Below, piece by piece: positions 23,849 through 35,496 of a DNA stretch of 64,000 bases. Origin of the DNA: Euwallacea fornicatus (lineage: Eukaryota > Arthropoda > Insecta > Coleoptera > Curculionidae); assembly GCF_040115645.1 (NCBI RefSeq), contig NC_089549.1, positions 1,860,001 through 1,924,000 of the forward strand. Direction: 5' to 3'. The notes under the pieces were generated by a model. That model worked only from the letters and a program-made list of their open reading frames with translations. It made no database searches and was not told where the DNA came from. The position numbers and the translations under genes were made by a program. Positions within the stretch are counted from its first letter, which is position 1; each line of letters starts with the position of its first letter.

Positions 23849-26124
23849 GGTGGTTATATAACGAGTTTATTTTTAATTTACTTTCTTTAGTTTAATCTCA
23901 AATATACACAAAATAGAGAGCAATTTATAAGTTCCTCTCAACAGTAGTTGTGCTCAAATAAGCCGACATAGGAGAGGTCTCCTGTTTATAGCAGTCAAAA
24001 GTTTGCATAATTATTATTTATTGTAAGCATGTTAATGATATCTTGATAACCCCCTGCAGTGTTTTTCTATACTGATGAAGCGGGGGCATTTCGAAATTTC
24101 TCTTGAGTTTTCATCAGAGTCTGTTTGTTAGGGCTTGCATTACAAACGTTTCACAACTATATTTTTGAACATCATCTTATATTTACAATAATGTTTGCTT
24201 TGAGTATATTCACATAGTAACAACAATTGATTTCACTTCATCGCATGCGTAGAAGTTTATTTTAATTGAATTGTATAATTTATTGTTATCCATGAAGCAC
24301 CAAATAGATTTTTCAACCCAATAATCGTTAACGGTCACACCTACAAAAACGAATTGAGTCGTTTCAATGTGGTGTCATTTTTTTCTTAATATCTGGAACT
24401 ATTTTTGTTGTTTTTTTCAAAAAACTTTTTCAATTTTTTATCTATTTCATTACATTGCGTTCTTGTTCACAAAGATATCTGAGTGCCTCTTCTCCCTCAC
24501 TCCCTTCAAATTAGGTGCTCAATCTCGTTCATATATAAAAATTTAGGTTGATAGTTTCTACTTATGCTCGCTTAAAACGTGCATATAGTGCGACGCCTCT
24601 AAGATGTATCTTGAAAAACATCTATAAAAAAATCTTGTTAAGGAAAGAAACTAACCTCTTAAAGGGATCTATTTTCTTCTTCGTCACTTCACCACTCCAC
24701 GATAACTTATTGGATCTTTTCAAAAATAAAAAGAATCGCTTAGAGACTTTTAGAACCTGTAGGAATACCATGGCATTATACAAATTCCCTGAATTAAGAG
24801 GGATTTATTTAAAGTTTACTCGTTCAGCTTTGTTTTCGGTGCTATTGAATTGAGTCACGTTTAATTGCGCTGTTATAAATTTTTATCGAGAGCTCCCTAG
24901 TGAGTATTAAAATTTTCAAAAAACGTTGCTACTGTAACAGACCTGATTTAAGGTTTTATTAGGAACGCCAATATCATAAGTAAGCCAATATCATAAGTAA
25001 ACATTTCCAGATCAGGATACTAGAATGGAGCTCACAGAGGGTAGCCTAAATCGCTGATGAACAACCTTTTATTCTCTAATTCAGAGTTGAAGATTTAAGT
25101 AGAACCTGTGAATTTGTTTCCTGATTCACGTGTGATAGCAGCAAAATTGCCTAAATTAATTAAGGTTTGAATTTGATTACATAGATTCCCTCGGAAAATT
25201 GTATGAAATATAGAATACCTCTTGGATGTTTTACGGAGTATAGTATGATGCACGAGTGATCTAAAATTCATTAAATTTCATCAGCTGAAAGAAAGATTAG
25301 TTGGAAAATATTATTTTCACTATCAAATTTTGAAAAGCTTTAATTCCGTAAGGGTAAGTTTTTGGAAAACAATGTATGAGCGCAATGGCAAAAACTTTTA
25401 ATTTCCGGGAATATTATCCCTAATTTTGGAAACATCCTGTATATTGTCCCACCCATGTCAGACCAAATAGGTAACCACAATCAAATTTTTAATGTAGTGT
25501 TCTGAAAACATTTAAAATAATGAGCCTATTTAGAATGACCCTTTTGAATACATTTTTATATCATTTTAGGTGCAACCACATTCTACTTATTCTGTTGCTT
25601 GTATGGTTATATATTGCTTCTTTTTATTATCTCTAAAAGGTTTCTTATTAGTTCCAGTCTACTGCAAAAAATGCACTTTAAAAAACATCGATCCAATTCC
25701 AATTAACAAAGCTTCGCAAAAAATCTTATGTAACGAGAATATCATGAACTGTTGCAGAAAGTTAGTAATAAAATTTCTTGAGTTCCAGATGTTTAAAACC
25801 GTCTTAATAAGTAAGTAAGAAAAATGACAAAGTTCGTATTTTTACCATCTTATCAGCAAAGAAATAGCTCAATTAGGAAATTTGTTATTACAAATAAATG
25901 TCCAAAGTCCCAACATCTATTGTTTATATTAATTGTTAACCAACCATCAAACCGCGCATGCGAAGCTATAAAAACGTGAAAGATTTTGCTGGTTGCTGTA
26001 AAAGTTTCAGTCCGAGGTATTCACGAGGCTGTAGATAATACCTAACCTGTATATTTAATAAATGTGTGTACAGCTTTTCAAGTTCAGCTTATAGAACTAT
26101 ATATCTAAGTGCGATTTGGAAACT
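23849..26124. promoter_or_regulatory. Divergent intergenic region between PPAT and PAICS
   Basis: This 2.3 kb lies between the two start codons and should hold both promoters and 5' untranslated regions. A CTGATGAAG...CATTTCGAAA...TTTCATCAG near-palindrome sits at 24074-24118. A diverged transposon-end word (ATCCTGTATATT) is near 25433. Two open frames (24548-24853 and 25570-25818, +) have no recognisable product and no other support. I cannot name specific transcription-factor sites. Confidence 0.5.
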
Positions 26125-29100
26125 ATGGCAGAAGTTAAGCAAGGTAAGACTAAGAATCCCCAGTTGATTCTATATTAAATACATTCAATGTTATAATTGT
26201 CCAATAAAAACAGCAAATAAATAATATATTTAATATTTGTGTTGGTACAGTATACTGTATAGTAAATATATACAGGGTGTTATTTAAGTATGTTGCCAAA
26301 CTTCCAGCGGCGATTTTTTGAGAGATCTTAAGACGAAACGTTTATATAAAGTTATGTCCGGTAATGATTCGTTTTTAAGATACAGGGCGTCAAAGATTTT
26401 TTTTGTTAATAGAAAGAAATTGTGGCATTGTGGTTCATGAACGCTGGGACCCCACCTCATTTTAACAGAGTAGTACGTCAATTTCTGGATACGATTTAGG
26501 GATAAAACTGGATCGGTCACGCGGGTCCACAGTCATGGCCGCTCGGGTCACCCGATTTATATCAGTTTGATTTTTCCTTTTGCGGGCATATAATGTTCTT
26601 TATTTTCCGTTTTTCTATCAACATTAAAAAAAAATAATTCAACAGATACGGGATTCATATAATCAGATAGTATACAATGTATACGCCGGGAATATTTCAA
26701 CGTGTTCGGCAATCAATATTAAAACGTGCTAATGCTTGCATTGAAGTTCAATGAGAATACTTTCAGCAAGTATTGTAAGTTTCGTGTTATTTATTGTTAA
26801 ATGTTTTCGTTATTGAATAGCATTTCTTTAAGTGCAATTTTAATTCACCATTTTTTTGGTTTGATTTTTTTTATGTTTCGGGCTTTACCTTTGAGTACGC
26901 TACTTGCAAAAAAAGGCAAACAATTCCTGGCTGAAAAGATTTTTGGGGCAACATTAGAAACCATCAAGTTTCAACATTTTATTAGTTTTCGTTTTCTTGT
27001 TGTTTACGAATTTTTTTTCTAGTATTTAACGGATGAAAAAAATTTTACGCCCTGTATCTAAAAAATGAAACCTTATCGAATGCATGTTTATATGAACTAT
27101 TCGTCTTAGAATTACTCAAGGAAACACCTCCTGAAGTTTCGCCAGCTACTTAAATGACACCCTTTATATCTATAGTGCGGTCTCTAAAATACCCCAAGTA
27201 GCCCTGGAAGCAACAGAGGTATGTCTTAGATAAATTCATCTGTTATCAGTTTGTTAGTCAAATGTTTGACAGTAAATAGCAAATAGATTAATCACCGTCG
27301 TACGTTTGTTGCATATTGTGAGGATTTTTTTTTCAATGATCACCTGTCATCAGGGCCCGCCTTAACAAGTCTCATTAAACCAAAAATAATTGAGCAGATC
27401 ATGAAACCACTCCCTTGAATACGTCAATTTTCTCCCATTTAACACAGTTTACGTCTATTACCATTTACAAAATTCCCATGCTAGACATTCTAATTTTGGA
27501 CACACTGTATATTCAAATTAAGAGTAACTGCGTTATTATTAGCTCCAATACTTAATAGTGACTATACCAAAGACTTTCTGTTACTCAATGTAGGAGTAAT
27601 TAGTTCTTGAAAATGAATGAAAGGCTCATTCCGTATGTAGGGTGTCCTCTATGGAAAAGGGCACAAAATCTTGTTTTAGCTGCATTTCAAAAAAAAAAAA
27701 ACATCAAGAGGATCAAATGCTCTTCATGAAACTGTTTCAGTAATATGGAAAGAAAACCAACCCAATGCATTGACTAACCATTATAACTTACAACCATTTG
27801 CCCGCTAACCCCCTAACTAGATAATTTTATAGGGCGACAAATTTAACGATATTTTTTTATGAGATGTAACCTTAAGAGGTATTATCGAAAAGCGTTTTTA
27901 ACAGCTCTTGGATAAGATATCAGGAGCAAGATTAGTTCCGGGTTGCTGGGGAAGGAGGTAAGATAGGACAGGTTGATTATAGCTCATCCATCGTTTGACT
28001 TCGCTTTTTATATTACAGAAATCCATTTTTTGATATATTTTTTTGTTGCTGTGATTCAGCAATTGAAAATTTTTGAATTGGACCTTCAATGACTCGTCTG
28101 AGACCCTCACATTATATTGTTGATATATTATTTTTATGCCAAAATAATGTCATTTATATGACGACAGCATCAAATTGAGTAATATTAACGTTGCATATTG
28201 ACGTTAGTACCTACGTAATATTACATAGTATTTACGTATATAGTATTCGTTATATTGTGAATGTTGCGAAAATAGCGTAATAACATCTACGCAAGATTTT
28301 CTGATACTATTTACACGTTCTTATCTTATCGTGTTTAGTTGGGGAATATAAGTTAGGAAAACTGATAATCGAAGGCAAAACTAAGCAAGTGTACGAAATT
28401 AATTCCGACCCTGGAAAATGCCTGTTACTCAGCAAAGACAGGATTACAGCTGGGGATGGCGTCAAAGCGCACGAATTAAAGGGAAAAGCTGTAATATCGA
28501 ACAAAACCACTAGCAAGGTTTTTGAAATTTTAAATTCAGTGGGTGAGCTACTTCTTCAAATGTCTCGAGTTTGAATTATTGGAAAAAATTATCGGTATAT
28601 CATAGGCGTGCCAGTTTCCTTTGTAAAGATCGCGTCCGACACTGCATTTATCTCCAAAAAATGCGAGATGATCCCTATAGAATGGGTGACAAGGCGTTTG
28701 GCAACTGGTTCCTTTCTGAAAAGACATCCAGGAGTCAAGGAGGGATATCGATTTGCTCCAATTAAACACGAAACGTTTTTCAAAGATGATGCCAACCACG
28801 ATCCGCAATGGTCTGAAGAGCAGATTATAAACGCCGGATTTAAATTCAATGGCGTATTAATTGGTAAACAATTTTACTACTTCTAAGTAGGTGATTTTAT
28901 TGTAATAGTTTTTTTACAGGTGAAAAGGAGGTCGATTATATGGCCCGAATATCAGTGCTCGTCTTTGAAGTTCTGGAAAAGGTTTGGCAAACGAGGGACT
29001 GCGCCTTGATAGATATGAAAATCGAATTTGGGGTGGACACTGAAGGTAAGTAACAACAAATATATTTTGATTAAAAAAATCTGATGAAATCTCTAAAATT

Positions 29101-31181
29101 TAAAGTAATTGGCTGTAACCGCAAGAAATCATTGCAGATTATTTAAAAAAAAATAGATACCAACTTTAAAGCATCGACATGATTAATATTTCCTAACAAT
29201 TTAATTTTAGACCACTACATGATAAACGATAAATAGTTTTAATCAATAATGATAAATTTGACTCAAAAATCAATTAAATAAATAAGTAATGTAGGCCATA
29301 ATATTTTTCATGTGATTGCAGCATTACTTTAAAGAAATGTGGCCGCAATGATTGGAGCCCCCGTTATGTTGGAATTATGATAAATTATATTTTTTGCTCT
29401 TTAGATATCTGGTTGTTATTATAAACATTTATAATAAAAATGTAGAAAATATTCCATTGGCAAACGACCTCGTGGGATAAATTTTTGGAAACATCGCAAA
29501 TGATTTAATCTCCAGTGAAGCGAATGTTGCTTAATCAACGACTAAGATGTGCCATTTTCCTGATTTGCTATATTTGTTAGTAACAGTGCAAAGAAAATGG
29601 AAAATAACTATTAAAAAAACTTCTTAGTACTTTTAGCACCATCTTGTATACAGGGTGTATGTGGAAAGTCTTTGCAACGCTCTACCATAGATTCGTCAGA
29701 TGAAAACAAGACAATTTATATATACTTACTCTAATCTAAAAGTTTTTATTTTTCATACCGTACAACATAAACCGGTGAAAGTTACTGTAAGGGACATTTT
29801 CAAGGCGCAAAATTCATATTTGTGGATAAATTGCGTTTATCTAGTAAAGGGCGCCACTTACAACTCAAAACACATATTTAATGGCTCCAATCGTTTTTGC
29901 CTCCTCGTATAAATGATTTTTGAATGCAGCAATGGATTTGGTCATCGTTTCTAAGTAAATAAGATATACCTTGTTGATGTTTGCTTGAAGAAATCGTTTA
30001 CAAGAAAAATGCATTTAGGTGACGATGTAACGCGAATATTGTCCGAACAAATTCGTAATGAACTGACGAAGTTTAAAAAGAAAACAATACCAGTTTTAAA
30101 GTAAATCTATATTTTTGTGTGTTGGTATAACGTTATGGGGGAAAAACACAGAAAAATTATTATTAATATCAATCCATGGAGGTAGAACTTGGATTTTTTA
30201 GTAGTTGTATGTCAGATTTCTACGCCAATGCAAGAAAAATGGTTTAGATATAAGACTTTACATTAAAACTATTAACTTTCTTTAGGGAATATTCTTGTTG
30301 CCGATGTCATTGACTCTGATAGTTGGCGACTGTGGCCCTCCGGCGATAAAAGACTGATGGTAGACAAGCAGGTATACCGCAACCTTACCACTGTAACGGA
30401 CAAAGATCTGGACACCGTAAAAAGAAATTTCGAATGGGTCGTCGACCAACTTGAACATTTAATTCCACCAAGGTTCGAGTTTGTACTGGATTGCCTAAAA
30501 AAACAAAGTTTGACGATGATGTTTTAGTGATCATTTAGTGGTCATAATCATGGGCAGTCCCAGCGACAAAGAACACTGCAACAAAATTAAAAAATATTGC
30601 CAGGATTTCGGTCTAAATGTCGATGTTAGGGTGTCATCTGCCCACAAAACTACCGAAGGGGCTCTGAAGATAGTCAGCTATTATGAATCTCTTAACATAA
30701 AATTAGTGTTCATTGCCGTGGCAGGAAGGTCCAACGGTCTAGGGCCAGTTATATCGGGAAATACTGATTATCCTGTGAGTAAAACTCCTCTTAATTTTTT
30801 GTTCATAGTCTGAAACGCAGCAGTTTGAAGTAAAACATTATGATTTTTGCGCATGAAATCCTGTCCCACGTCAAAAACAAATTTATTGAGAATGCATGTG
30901 GGGCTCTATTCATGAGATTTCAACGATGTATCAAACATATTTTTTCGTAGGTAATTAACTGCCCCCCTGTGACAAAAGATGACATGGACCGAGACATTTG
31001 GTCAAGTCTAAACGTTCCAAGTGGATTAGGCTGTTCAACAGTACTATATCCAGAAACAGCGGCGTTAGCTGCCGCACAAAGCATTGCTTTATCAAACTAT
31101 ATTGTTTGGGCCAAACTCAGAGCTAGAAGAATAAATAATTATAAAACTCTCCCCAGCGCAGATGAAGACATTAGGAGATAA
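26125..31181 (+). CDS. PAICS: PAICS, bifunctional SAICAR synthetase / AIR carboxylase
   Basis: Carries out steps six and seven of de novo purine synthesis: carboxylation of AIR and ligation of aspartate to give SAICAR. Exons 26125-26143, 28339-28542, 28606-28863, 28920-29045, 30286-30472, 30528-30774 and 30951-31181 join in frame to 423 residues, close to the 425 of the human protein. Residues 7-260 are the SAICAR synthetase half (GKLIIEGKTKQVY, LLSKDRITAGDG, DMKIEFGVD). A short linker leads to the PurE-like half from about 268 (VVIIMGSPSD, SSAHKTTE, AGRSNGLGPVISGNTDYPV). Exon 1 codes only six residues and is followed by a 2.2 kb intron containing a dead Tc1/mariner-type element; intron 5 is only 55 bp. 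The gene diverges from PPAT. Confidence 0.97.
26273..27165 (+). mobile_element. Decayed Tc1/mariner-superfamily element with long inverted repeats, in PAICS intron 1
   Basis: The left end (TATACAGGGTGTTATTTAAG...) and the reverse complement of the right end (TATAAAGGGTGTCATTTAAG...) match with substitutions for roughly 140 bp, flanked by TA. Between them are broken transposase pieces on the + strand. One reads near 26430-26600 like the family block WFMxDGAPPHFN...SPDL, but it is frame-shifted and the catalytic Asp is replaced. The other is a C-terminal piece, FQRVRQSILKRANACIEV, at about 26694-26750. The N-terminal half is missing, so the element is dead. Confidence 0.7.
29046..30285. other. 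PAICS intron 4, with a transposon-end-like word
   Basis: AT-rich 1.2 kb intron. TATACAGGGTGTATGTGGAAAG at about 29647 resembles the outer end of the Tc1/mariner-type elements elsewhere in the window, but I could not find the opposite end. An open frame at 29700-29912 has no recognisable product. Confidence 0.4.
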
Positions 31182-31250
31182 TAAGCTTGATGTTGATGTC
31201 CGATTTTGTACACCTATCAAATGTATCTTTAGATTCTTTTATAAAGTTAT

Positions 31251-31256
31251 AATAAA
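31251..31256 (+). terminator. Polyadenylation signal of PAICS
   Basis: AATAAA 70 bp after the PAICS stop codon, in the 436-bp space shared with the convergent XPNPEP3 gene. Confidence 0.65.
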
Positions 31257-31472
31257 ATTTAAATGTATTAAAAATATTTCAGAAATATATATTTTCTTTA
31301 AAGCATTTTGGTTTTCAATTTATTAAATGCCCCAATTGTATTTTAACTACTTAAGGTTCTCTCCTCCCCTTGTTGAAATTAGAAAAATAATTATAGTAAA
31401 CTATGCTCAACTAATTCAATATACTTAATACTACACATTAAATGAAGAAAAATACCCACTAATAGCATTTTC

Positions 31473-31478
31473 TTTATT
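31473..31478 (-). terminator. Polyadenylation signal of XPNPEP3
   Basis: TTTATT on the + strand (AATAAA on the transcript) lies 140 bp past the XPNPEP3 stop codon. A second copy at 31606-31611 is only a few bases after the stop and is less likely to be used. Confidence 0.45.
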
Positions 31479-31617
31479 CCGTTATTCCATTTTCGTCAAA
31501 AACATTTTATAAAAAATATATTTTTATAAGCACATAAACCCTTAAAAACAACAATCATAGGTCTCCGATACATAATTATTCTCAAACTTTAACCCTGAAT
31601 CTAAGTTTATTCTTTTC

Positions 31618-34600
31618 TCAGCTCTTATCCAAATTTTCGCACACGATACGCTCGATTTCGTCAATTTCTTTAGGGCATTTTCGGCTTAAAACTACAGGTC
31701 CGTTCTCCGTTATTAACACATCGTCTTCTATACGAACGCCTATACCATGATACGCCTTTGGTAGATTAGATTTCTCGGTAATATAAATACCTAGAAGTCG
31801 CAAATTTCTATTAACATACATTTTAAATGGGATATGTTTTAATTAAAAAATATACCTGGTTCAACAGTTATTACCATTCCTGGTTCAAGTTTTATGTTTC
31901 TACTCACAGATGGAGTATCGTGAACGTCCATTCCTAGATAATGCGACACGTGGTGAGGACATAATTGATATGCGGCCTGCAACAACTTTTATTTGTAAGA
32001 AAAAAATATAAGATTGGTAAGAAGGTAAACAATACTTAACGCATTCAGTGTACTTTTGCAAGGGACCAAGCTTTTAAAATAAATCTAAATCCAAATATGC
32101 ACTATTAAAGACACTTCAACTTCAATGGCATCCAGTTTGGAAAAAATTTTGGTCAATTATTGCAATAACCAGGTGAAGCCATTAAAGAAATATCAACATT
32201 TACCTTGATTAAATAATTATTGGAGGGCTGCATGGCAATGAGCCCACAACTCTGGAGTTTCTTGCCAAGCAACAAACACATGCACTCAAAGAGGGCATCT
32301 AAAGTGGGTAGTTTGTTGCATAATTCAATTAATTCTTTTTGAACGTCCAATACTATTTCATAAATTTCTTTTTGAGCATCTGTGAATTTACCATTCACTG
32401 GCCAAGTCCTCGTTATGTCACTGGCATATCCGTGGTATTCACATCCTAAAGTGCGATAATTGTCTATAGTCCTTTTCATTTTGTGAAAATAACTTAGATC
32501 TTGAAGCCTTTACAAACCTGCATCCATAAGGACAAGTTCATTCCCATATATCAATTGATTATTATTGATATAGTGAATGGTTGTGCTTCTGCTTCCGCCA
32601 GCTACCACAGGAGGGTATGCTAAGAATTCTGCACCCCTAATACGACATTCAAAGTCTACTTTTGCGAACAACTGGTTCTCTCCTTAAATGCAATCAGAAA
32701 TGGACTTAGTACATATCCATTTTGCGTGCTAATGAAAGGGTTTCACGGTTTGGAGTAGATTTTCGTCTCCTCTTGAGTAATGAAACAGTACAGCAAGACG
32801 ATTATTAATTCAGGGAACATTCTAATTTCACTCTTATTAATAATTAATTGTGTTATATGATAAATACCAACCTATTCCTGGTCTAGAATAGCCCATCGTT
32901 TTTATAATAGCACCCGATGCAATGTCACAAGACTTTTGCATCAAGGCGATTTCAGCCGGACTTTTGTAAAGCCTTATTTTGTGGATAAAACTACGAGGAG
33001 ACTCGAAAGATTTATTAGATGAATTTTTCAGGTAGTCACAAACAATCCTGTGAACTTCTTTATGAGGTGCAGTTTCAAAGTCATACCTAGGAATCATTTG
33101 CAATTAATTATATAAATTTTTTGTATTTATATAATTAATGGGTATTACCTACCATAAACTAATATTTGATGAAGATTTGCGAAAAGAATTCAGAAATTTT
33201 GGCAAATCGCTCATAGGTAAGCTATTATCGACACCAAAAAATGAAACTGCATCTTCTGGATGAGTTCTTGGCCCGTCCCATAACTCGGCATGATCGTCTT
33301 TGTCTCTTGTAAAGAGAGTTGCTGTGTGGTTACTGAAAACATGTTTCAGTTCTTTGGAAATTTTAAGTGACTGACATAATAATCAGAACTCAGAAATCGC
33401 AATTATTTCCATTAGAAAGCAGGCCTTTTAAAGAACATTCTGCTAAAAAAAAGTTCGTATCAACCACAGGTCAATTCTTTAACTAGATAACTTCGGATTC
33501 TTGCTTAATTCAATTTTTCTTGATTTTCTTCAATATCTCCAAAACAAAAAGTGGTTGACCCATAGTTCATATAAACTTTTTTAGTTAGAATGGGTTCTAT
33601 AATACCTGATGCAAGTTTGTCAATTTAGTCACGAAATACCTTGTATATTACAGTACAGTCAACAAAATGACATAAAAAAAATGTTACCTTTTATCACATG
33701 TGCTTGTTATAACTATGCATGTATCTGGTTCTTGGCAACCAGTTAAATACAAAAATTCAGTATTTTGGCGAAACACATATGGTATTTTATCTGACATATA
33801 TTGTTTTGAGCTGGCCGGAATAACAATCTAAAATGTGAACATTGAAGTAATTTTAAGATAATATGGCCAAGGGAAAAAATTTGAGGTGAATTATTGTAAA
33901 AGGCGTCTTAAATAAGTTTTTTTATAGAGTATCTCGGTTTTTTGTGCTTGTTGTACGTGAAATAAATGTCGGTCCAGACAGAAAAGTCTTCTTCATCTTG
34001 GTTTTGTAGCTACAAGGTGGTTTTAAGACCTTTGTTTTTTGGAATTGTGTCTATATTTCTTTTATCTATCAAGATATTCAATAAAATAAAAATGGGCTTT
34101 TATAGATTTTTTACAGAAGAATCCAGTTGTGTCGTTTGTTTTTTGCATCATATGATTAAGCCATTATTATTGTTTGGACTAAAAAAATTCGACCAAAAAA
34201 TCATAATTGTAGTTAATAGCGGCTAGACCATATGGCGCAGAAAAAAAGTAGTAGTAGTGTTAAAACAGGGGAACTGAACTTTTACAATTAGACGCACAGC
34301 GGCTCTTTTTGCTTCTCATAAAAACTATCTATGGGACTTCTATCTGCCATAAAAACTCTCTCAGAATACGCCTTTTACTGTTTCAATAATTGATTAGATA
34401 AATAAAACACAAAAGGGGTCCCAAAGTATGGAGTTTTTAAAAATACCCTAGAACTATAAAATAAAACTGGCACAGACTTTTTGTTTGCTATTCATTTTGT
34501 TTTCATATAAAAATCAAGCACATGACTGAAAAACTGTTGAATTTCAGACACCTTGGACTTATATTTTATAAATTTCAATTTCTCAAAATTAGATTCCCTA

Positions 34601-35264
34601 TGTATTTATTTTCAGTTACATATACATAACTGATGTGTCTAGTGGATGTGGTGAAATAGAAAAGAAATATCTTTTTTAATTCACCACACTAATGTTGGTG
34701 TAGGCATAATAAATATAGGCTGGAAAGCAGTTTTTCAGTGTACAGACTTACAAAGTCTAGATAGGTATATTACTAGTTCTTATTTGGTAGTGTGTGGTAT
34801 GTTATAATGGTCGTTGGATTCTTTATTGTTTGTAATAGGATTCTGATTGGTAGAGTTATTGTAGTGTTTATTACAACATACAGTGCGCTTACCATATGAT
34901 TATCGACTTGTAGATTACCCTTCTTTGAATGTTCAACAATTGCTTCTACCAATTTCTGCCTTCGACACTGATATTCATACTTTTTAATTAGAGGAGTGAC
35001 TTCATTCTCAGCAATGAGGTGAGGATGTGTATAAGGAGTGGGCTGTCCTAGAGCTTTCTTACTACTTAAGTCACATATTCCTTTCACCACATTTTCCAGT
35101 ACTTTGGTACAATACGTTTTCGAGAGAGCTAGATGGAAATGGTTATGAGGAAGGTTATATCATGCATATACATACATACGAGAGAAGTGTGTTAATTGCC
35201 ATCAAAAGGGATTTTACTTACTTGAGTGGCAGGAATCGAATAATTTTCTTGTGAAGCAAATCAT
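31618..35264 (-). CDS. XPNPEP3: Mitochondrial Xaa-Pro aminopeptidase 3 (aminopeptidase P3, Icp55-like)
   Basis: Metallopeptidase that trims N-terminal residues ahead of proline or from imported mitochondrial proteins. Exons: 35264-35222, 35080-34893, 33827-33688, 33332-33153, 33086-32872, 32682-32518, 32445-32204, 31976-31856, 31790-31618; 488 residues against 507 in human. The N-terminal aminopeptidase-P domain has LGQPTPYTHPHL, IPYVFRQNTEFLYL and AELWDGPR. The pita-bread catalytic domain carries five metal ligands, Asp309 (LMDAG), Asp320 (ASDITRTWPVNG), His403 (SHYLGMDVHD), Glu430 (ITVEPG) and Glu453 (VRIEDD), plus His410. The basic start MICFTRKLF would suit a presequence. The exon 1 to 2 junction is the weak point: the acceptor used has no good pyrimidine tract, and a better-looking acceptor at 35114 breaks the frame. 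The alternative start is ATG at 35090. Confidence 0.93.
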
Positions 35265-35496
35265 TTGAGTGAAAATTTTAAGGAAAGAATTTAACGGAAT
35301 TTAGATCTTTCAGGAAAGAGGAAATTTTTTATTTTGAATTCTCAAGTAAATGTCAAAGTTGACAGACGTGGAGTTAATTCCTAACCTCATTTCTCGGTTT
35401 TCCAGCATTTTGAAAATATCAGTTTGTTATGTGCAAAAAATCATTTATTTAATTAATTTATGAATAAAACTCTAATTAAATGGTGAAGGCATAAGC
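35265..35496. promoter_or_regulatory. Bidirectional promoter region between XPNPEP3 and Rrp4
   Basis: Only 232 bp separate the two divergent start codons, so both promoters and 5' leaders must fit here or in untranslated exons. The sequence is AT-rich. I see no clear TATA box, and I do not assign individual sites. Confidence 0.5.

Noticed and set aside
24548..24853. 101-codon open frame between PPAT and PAICS
   Set aside because: No recognisable domain, plain AT-rich composition, and no splice or polyadenylation context to support a gene.
25570..25818. 82-codon frame with a hydrophobic start, signal-peptide-like
   Set aside because: Hydrophobic runs are common in translated AT-rich DNA. There is no cleavage site or family match, and it lies in the divergent promoter region.
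28589..28849. Overlapping minus-strand frames across PAICS exon 3
   Set aside because: Shadows of the well-supported PAICS coding exon on the + strand.
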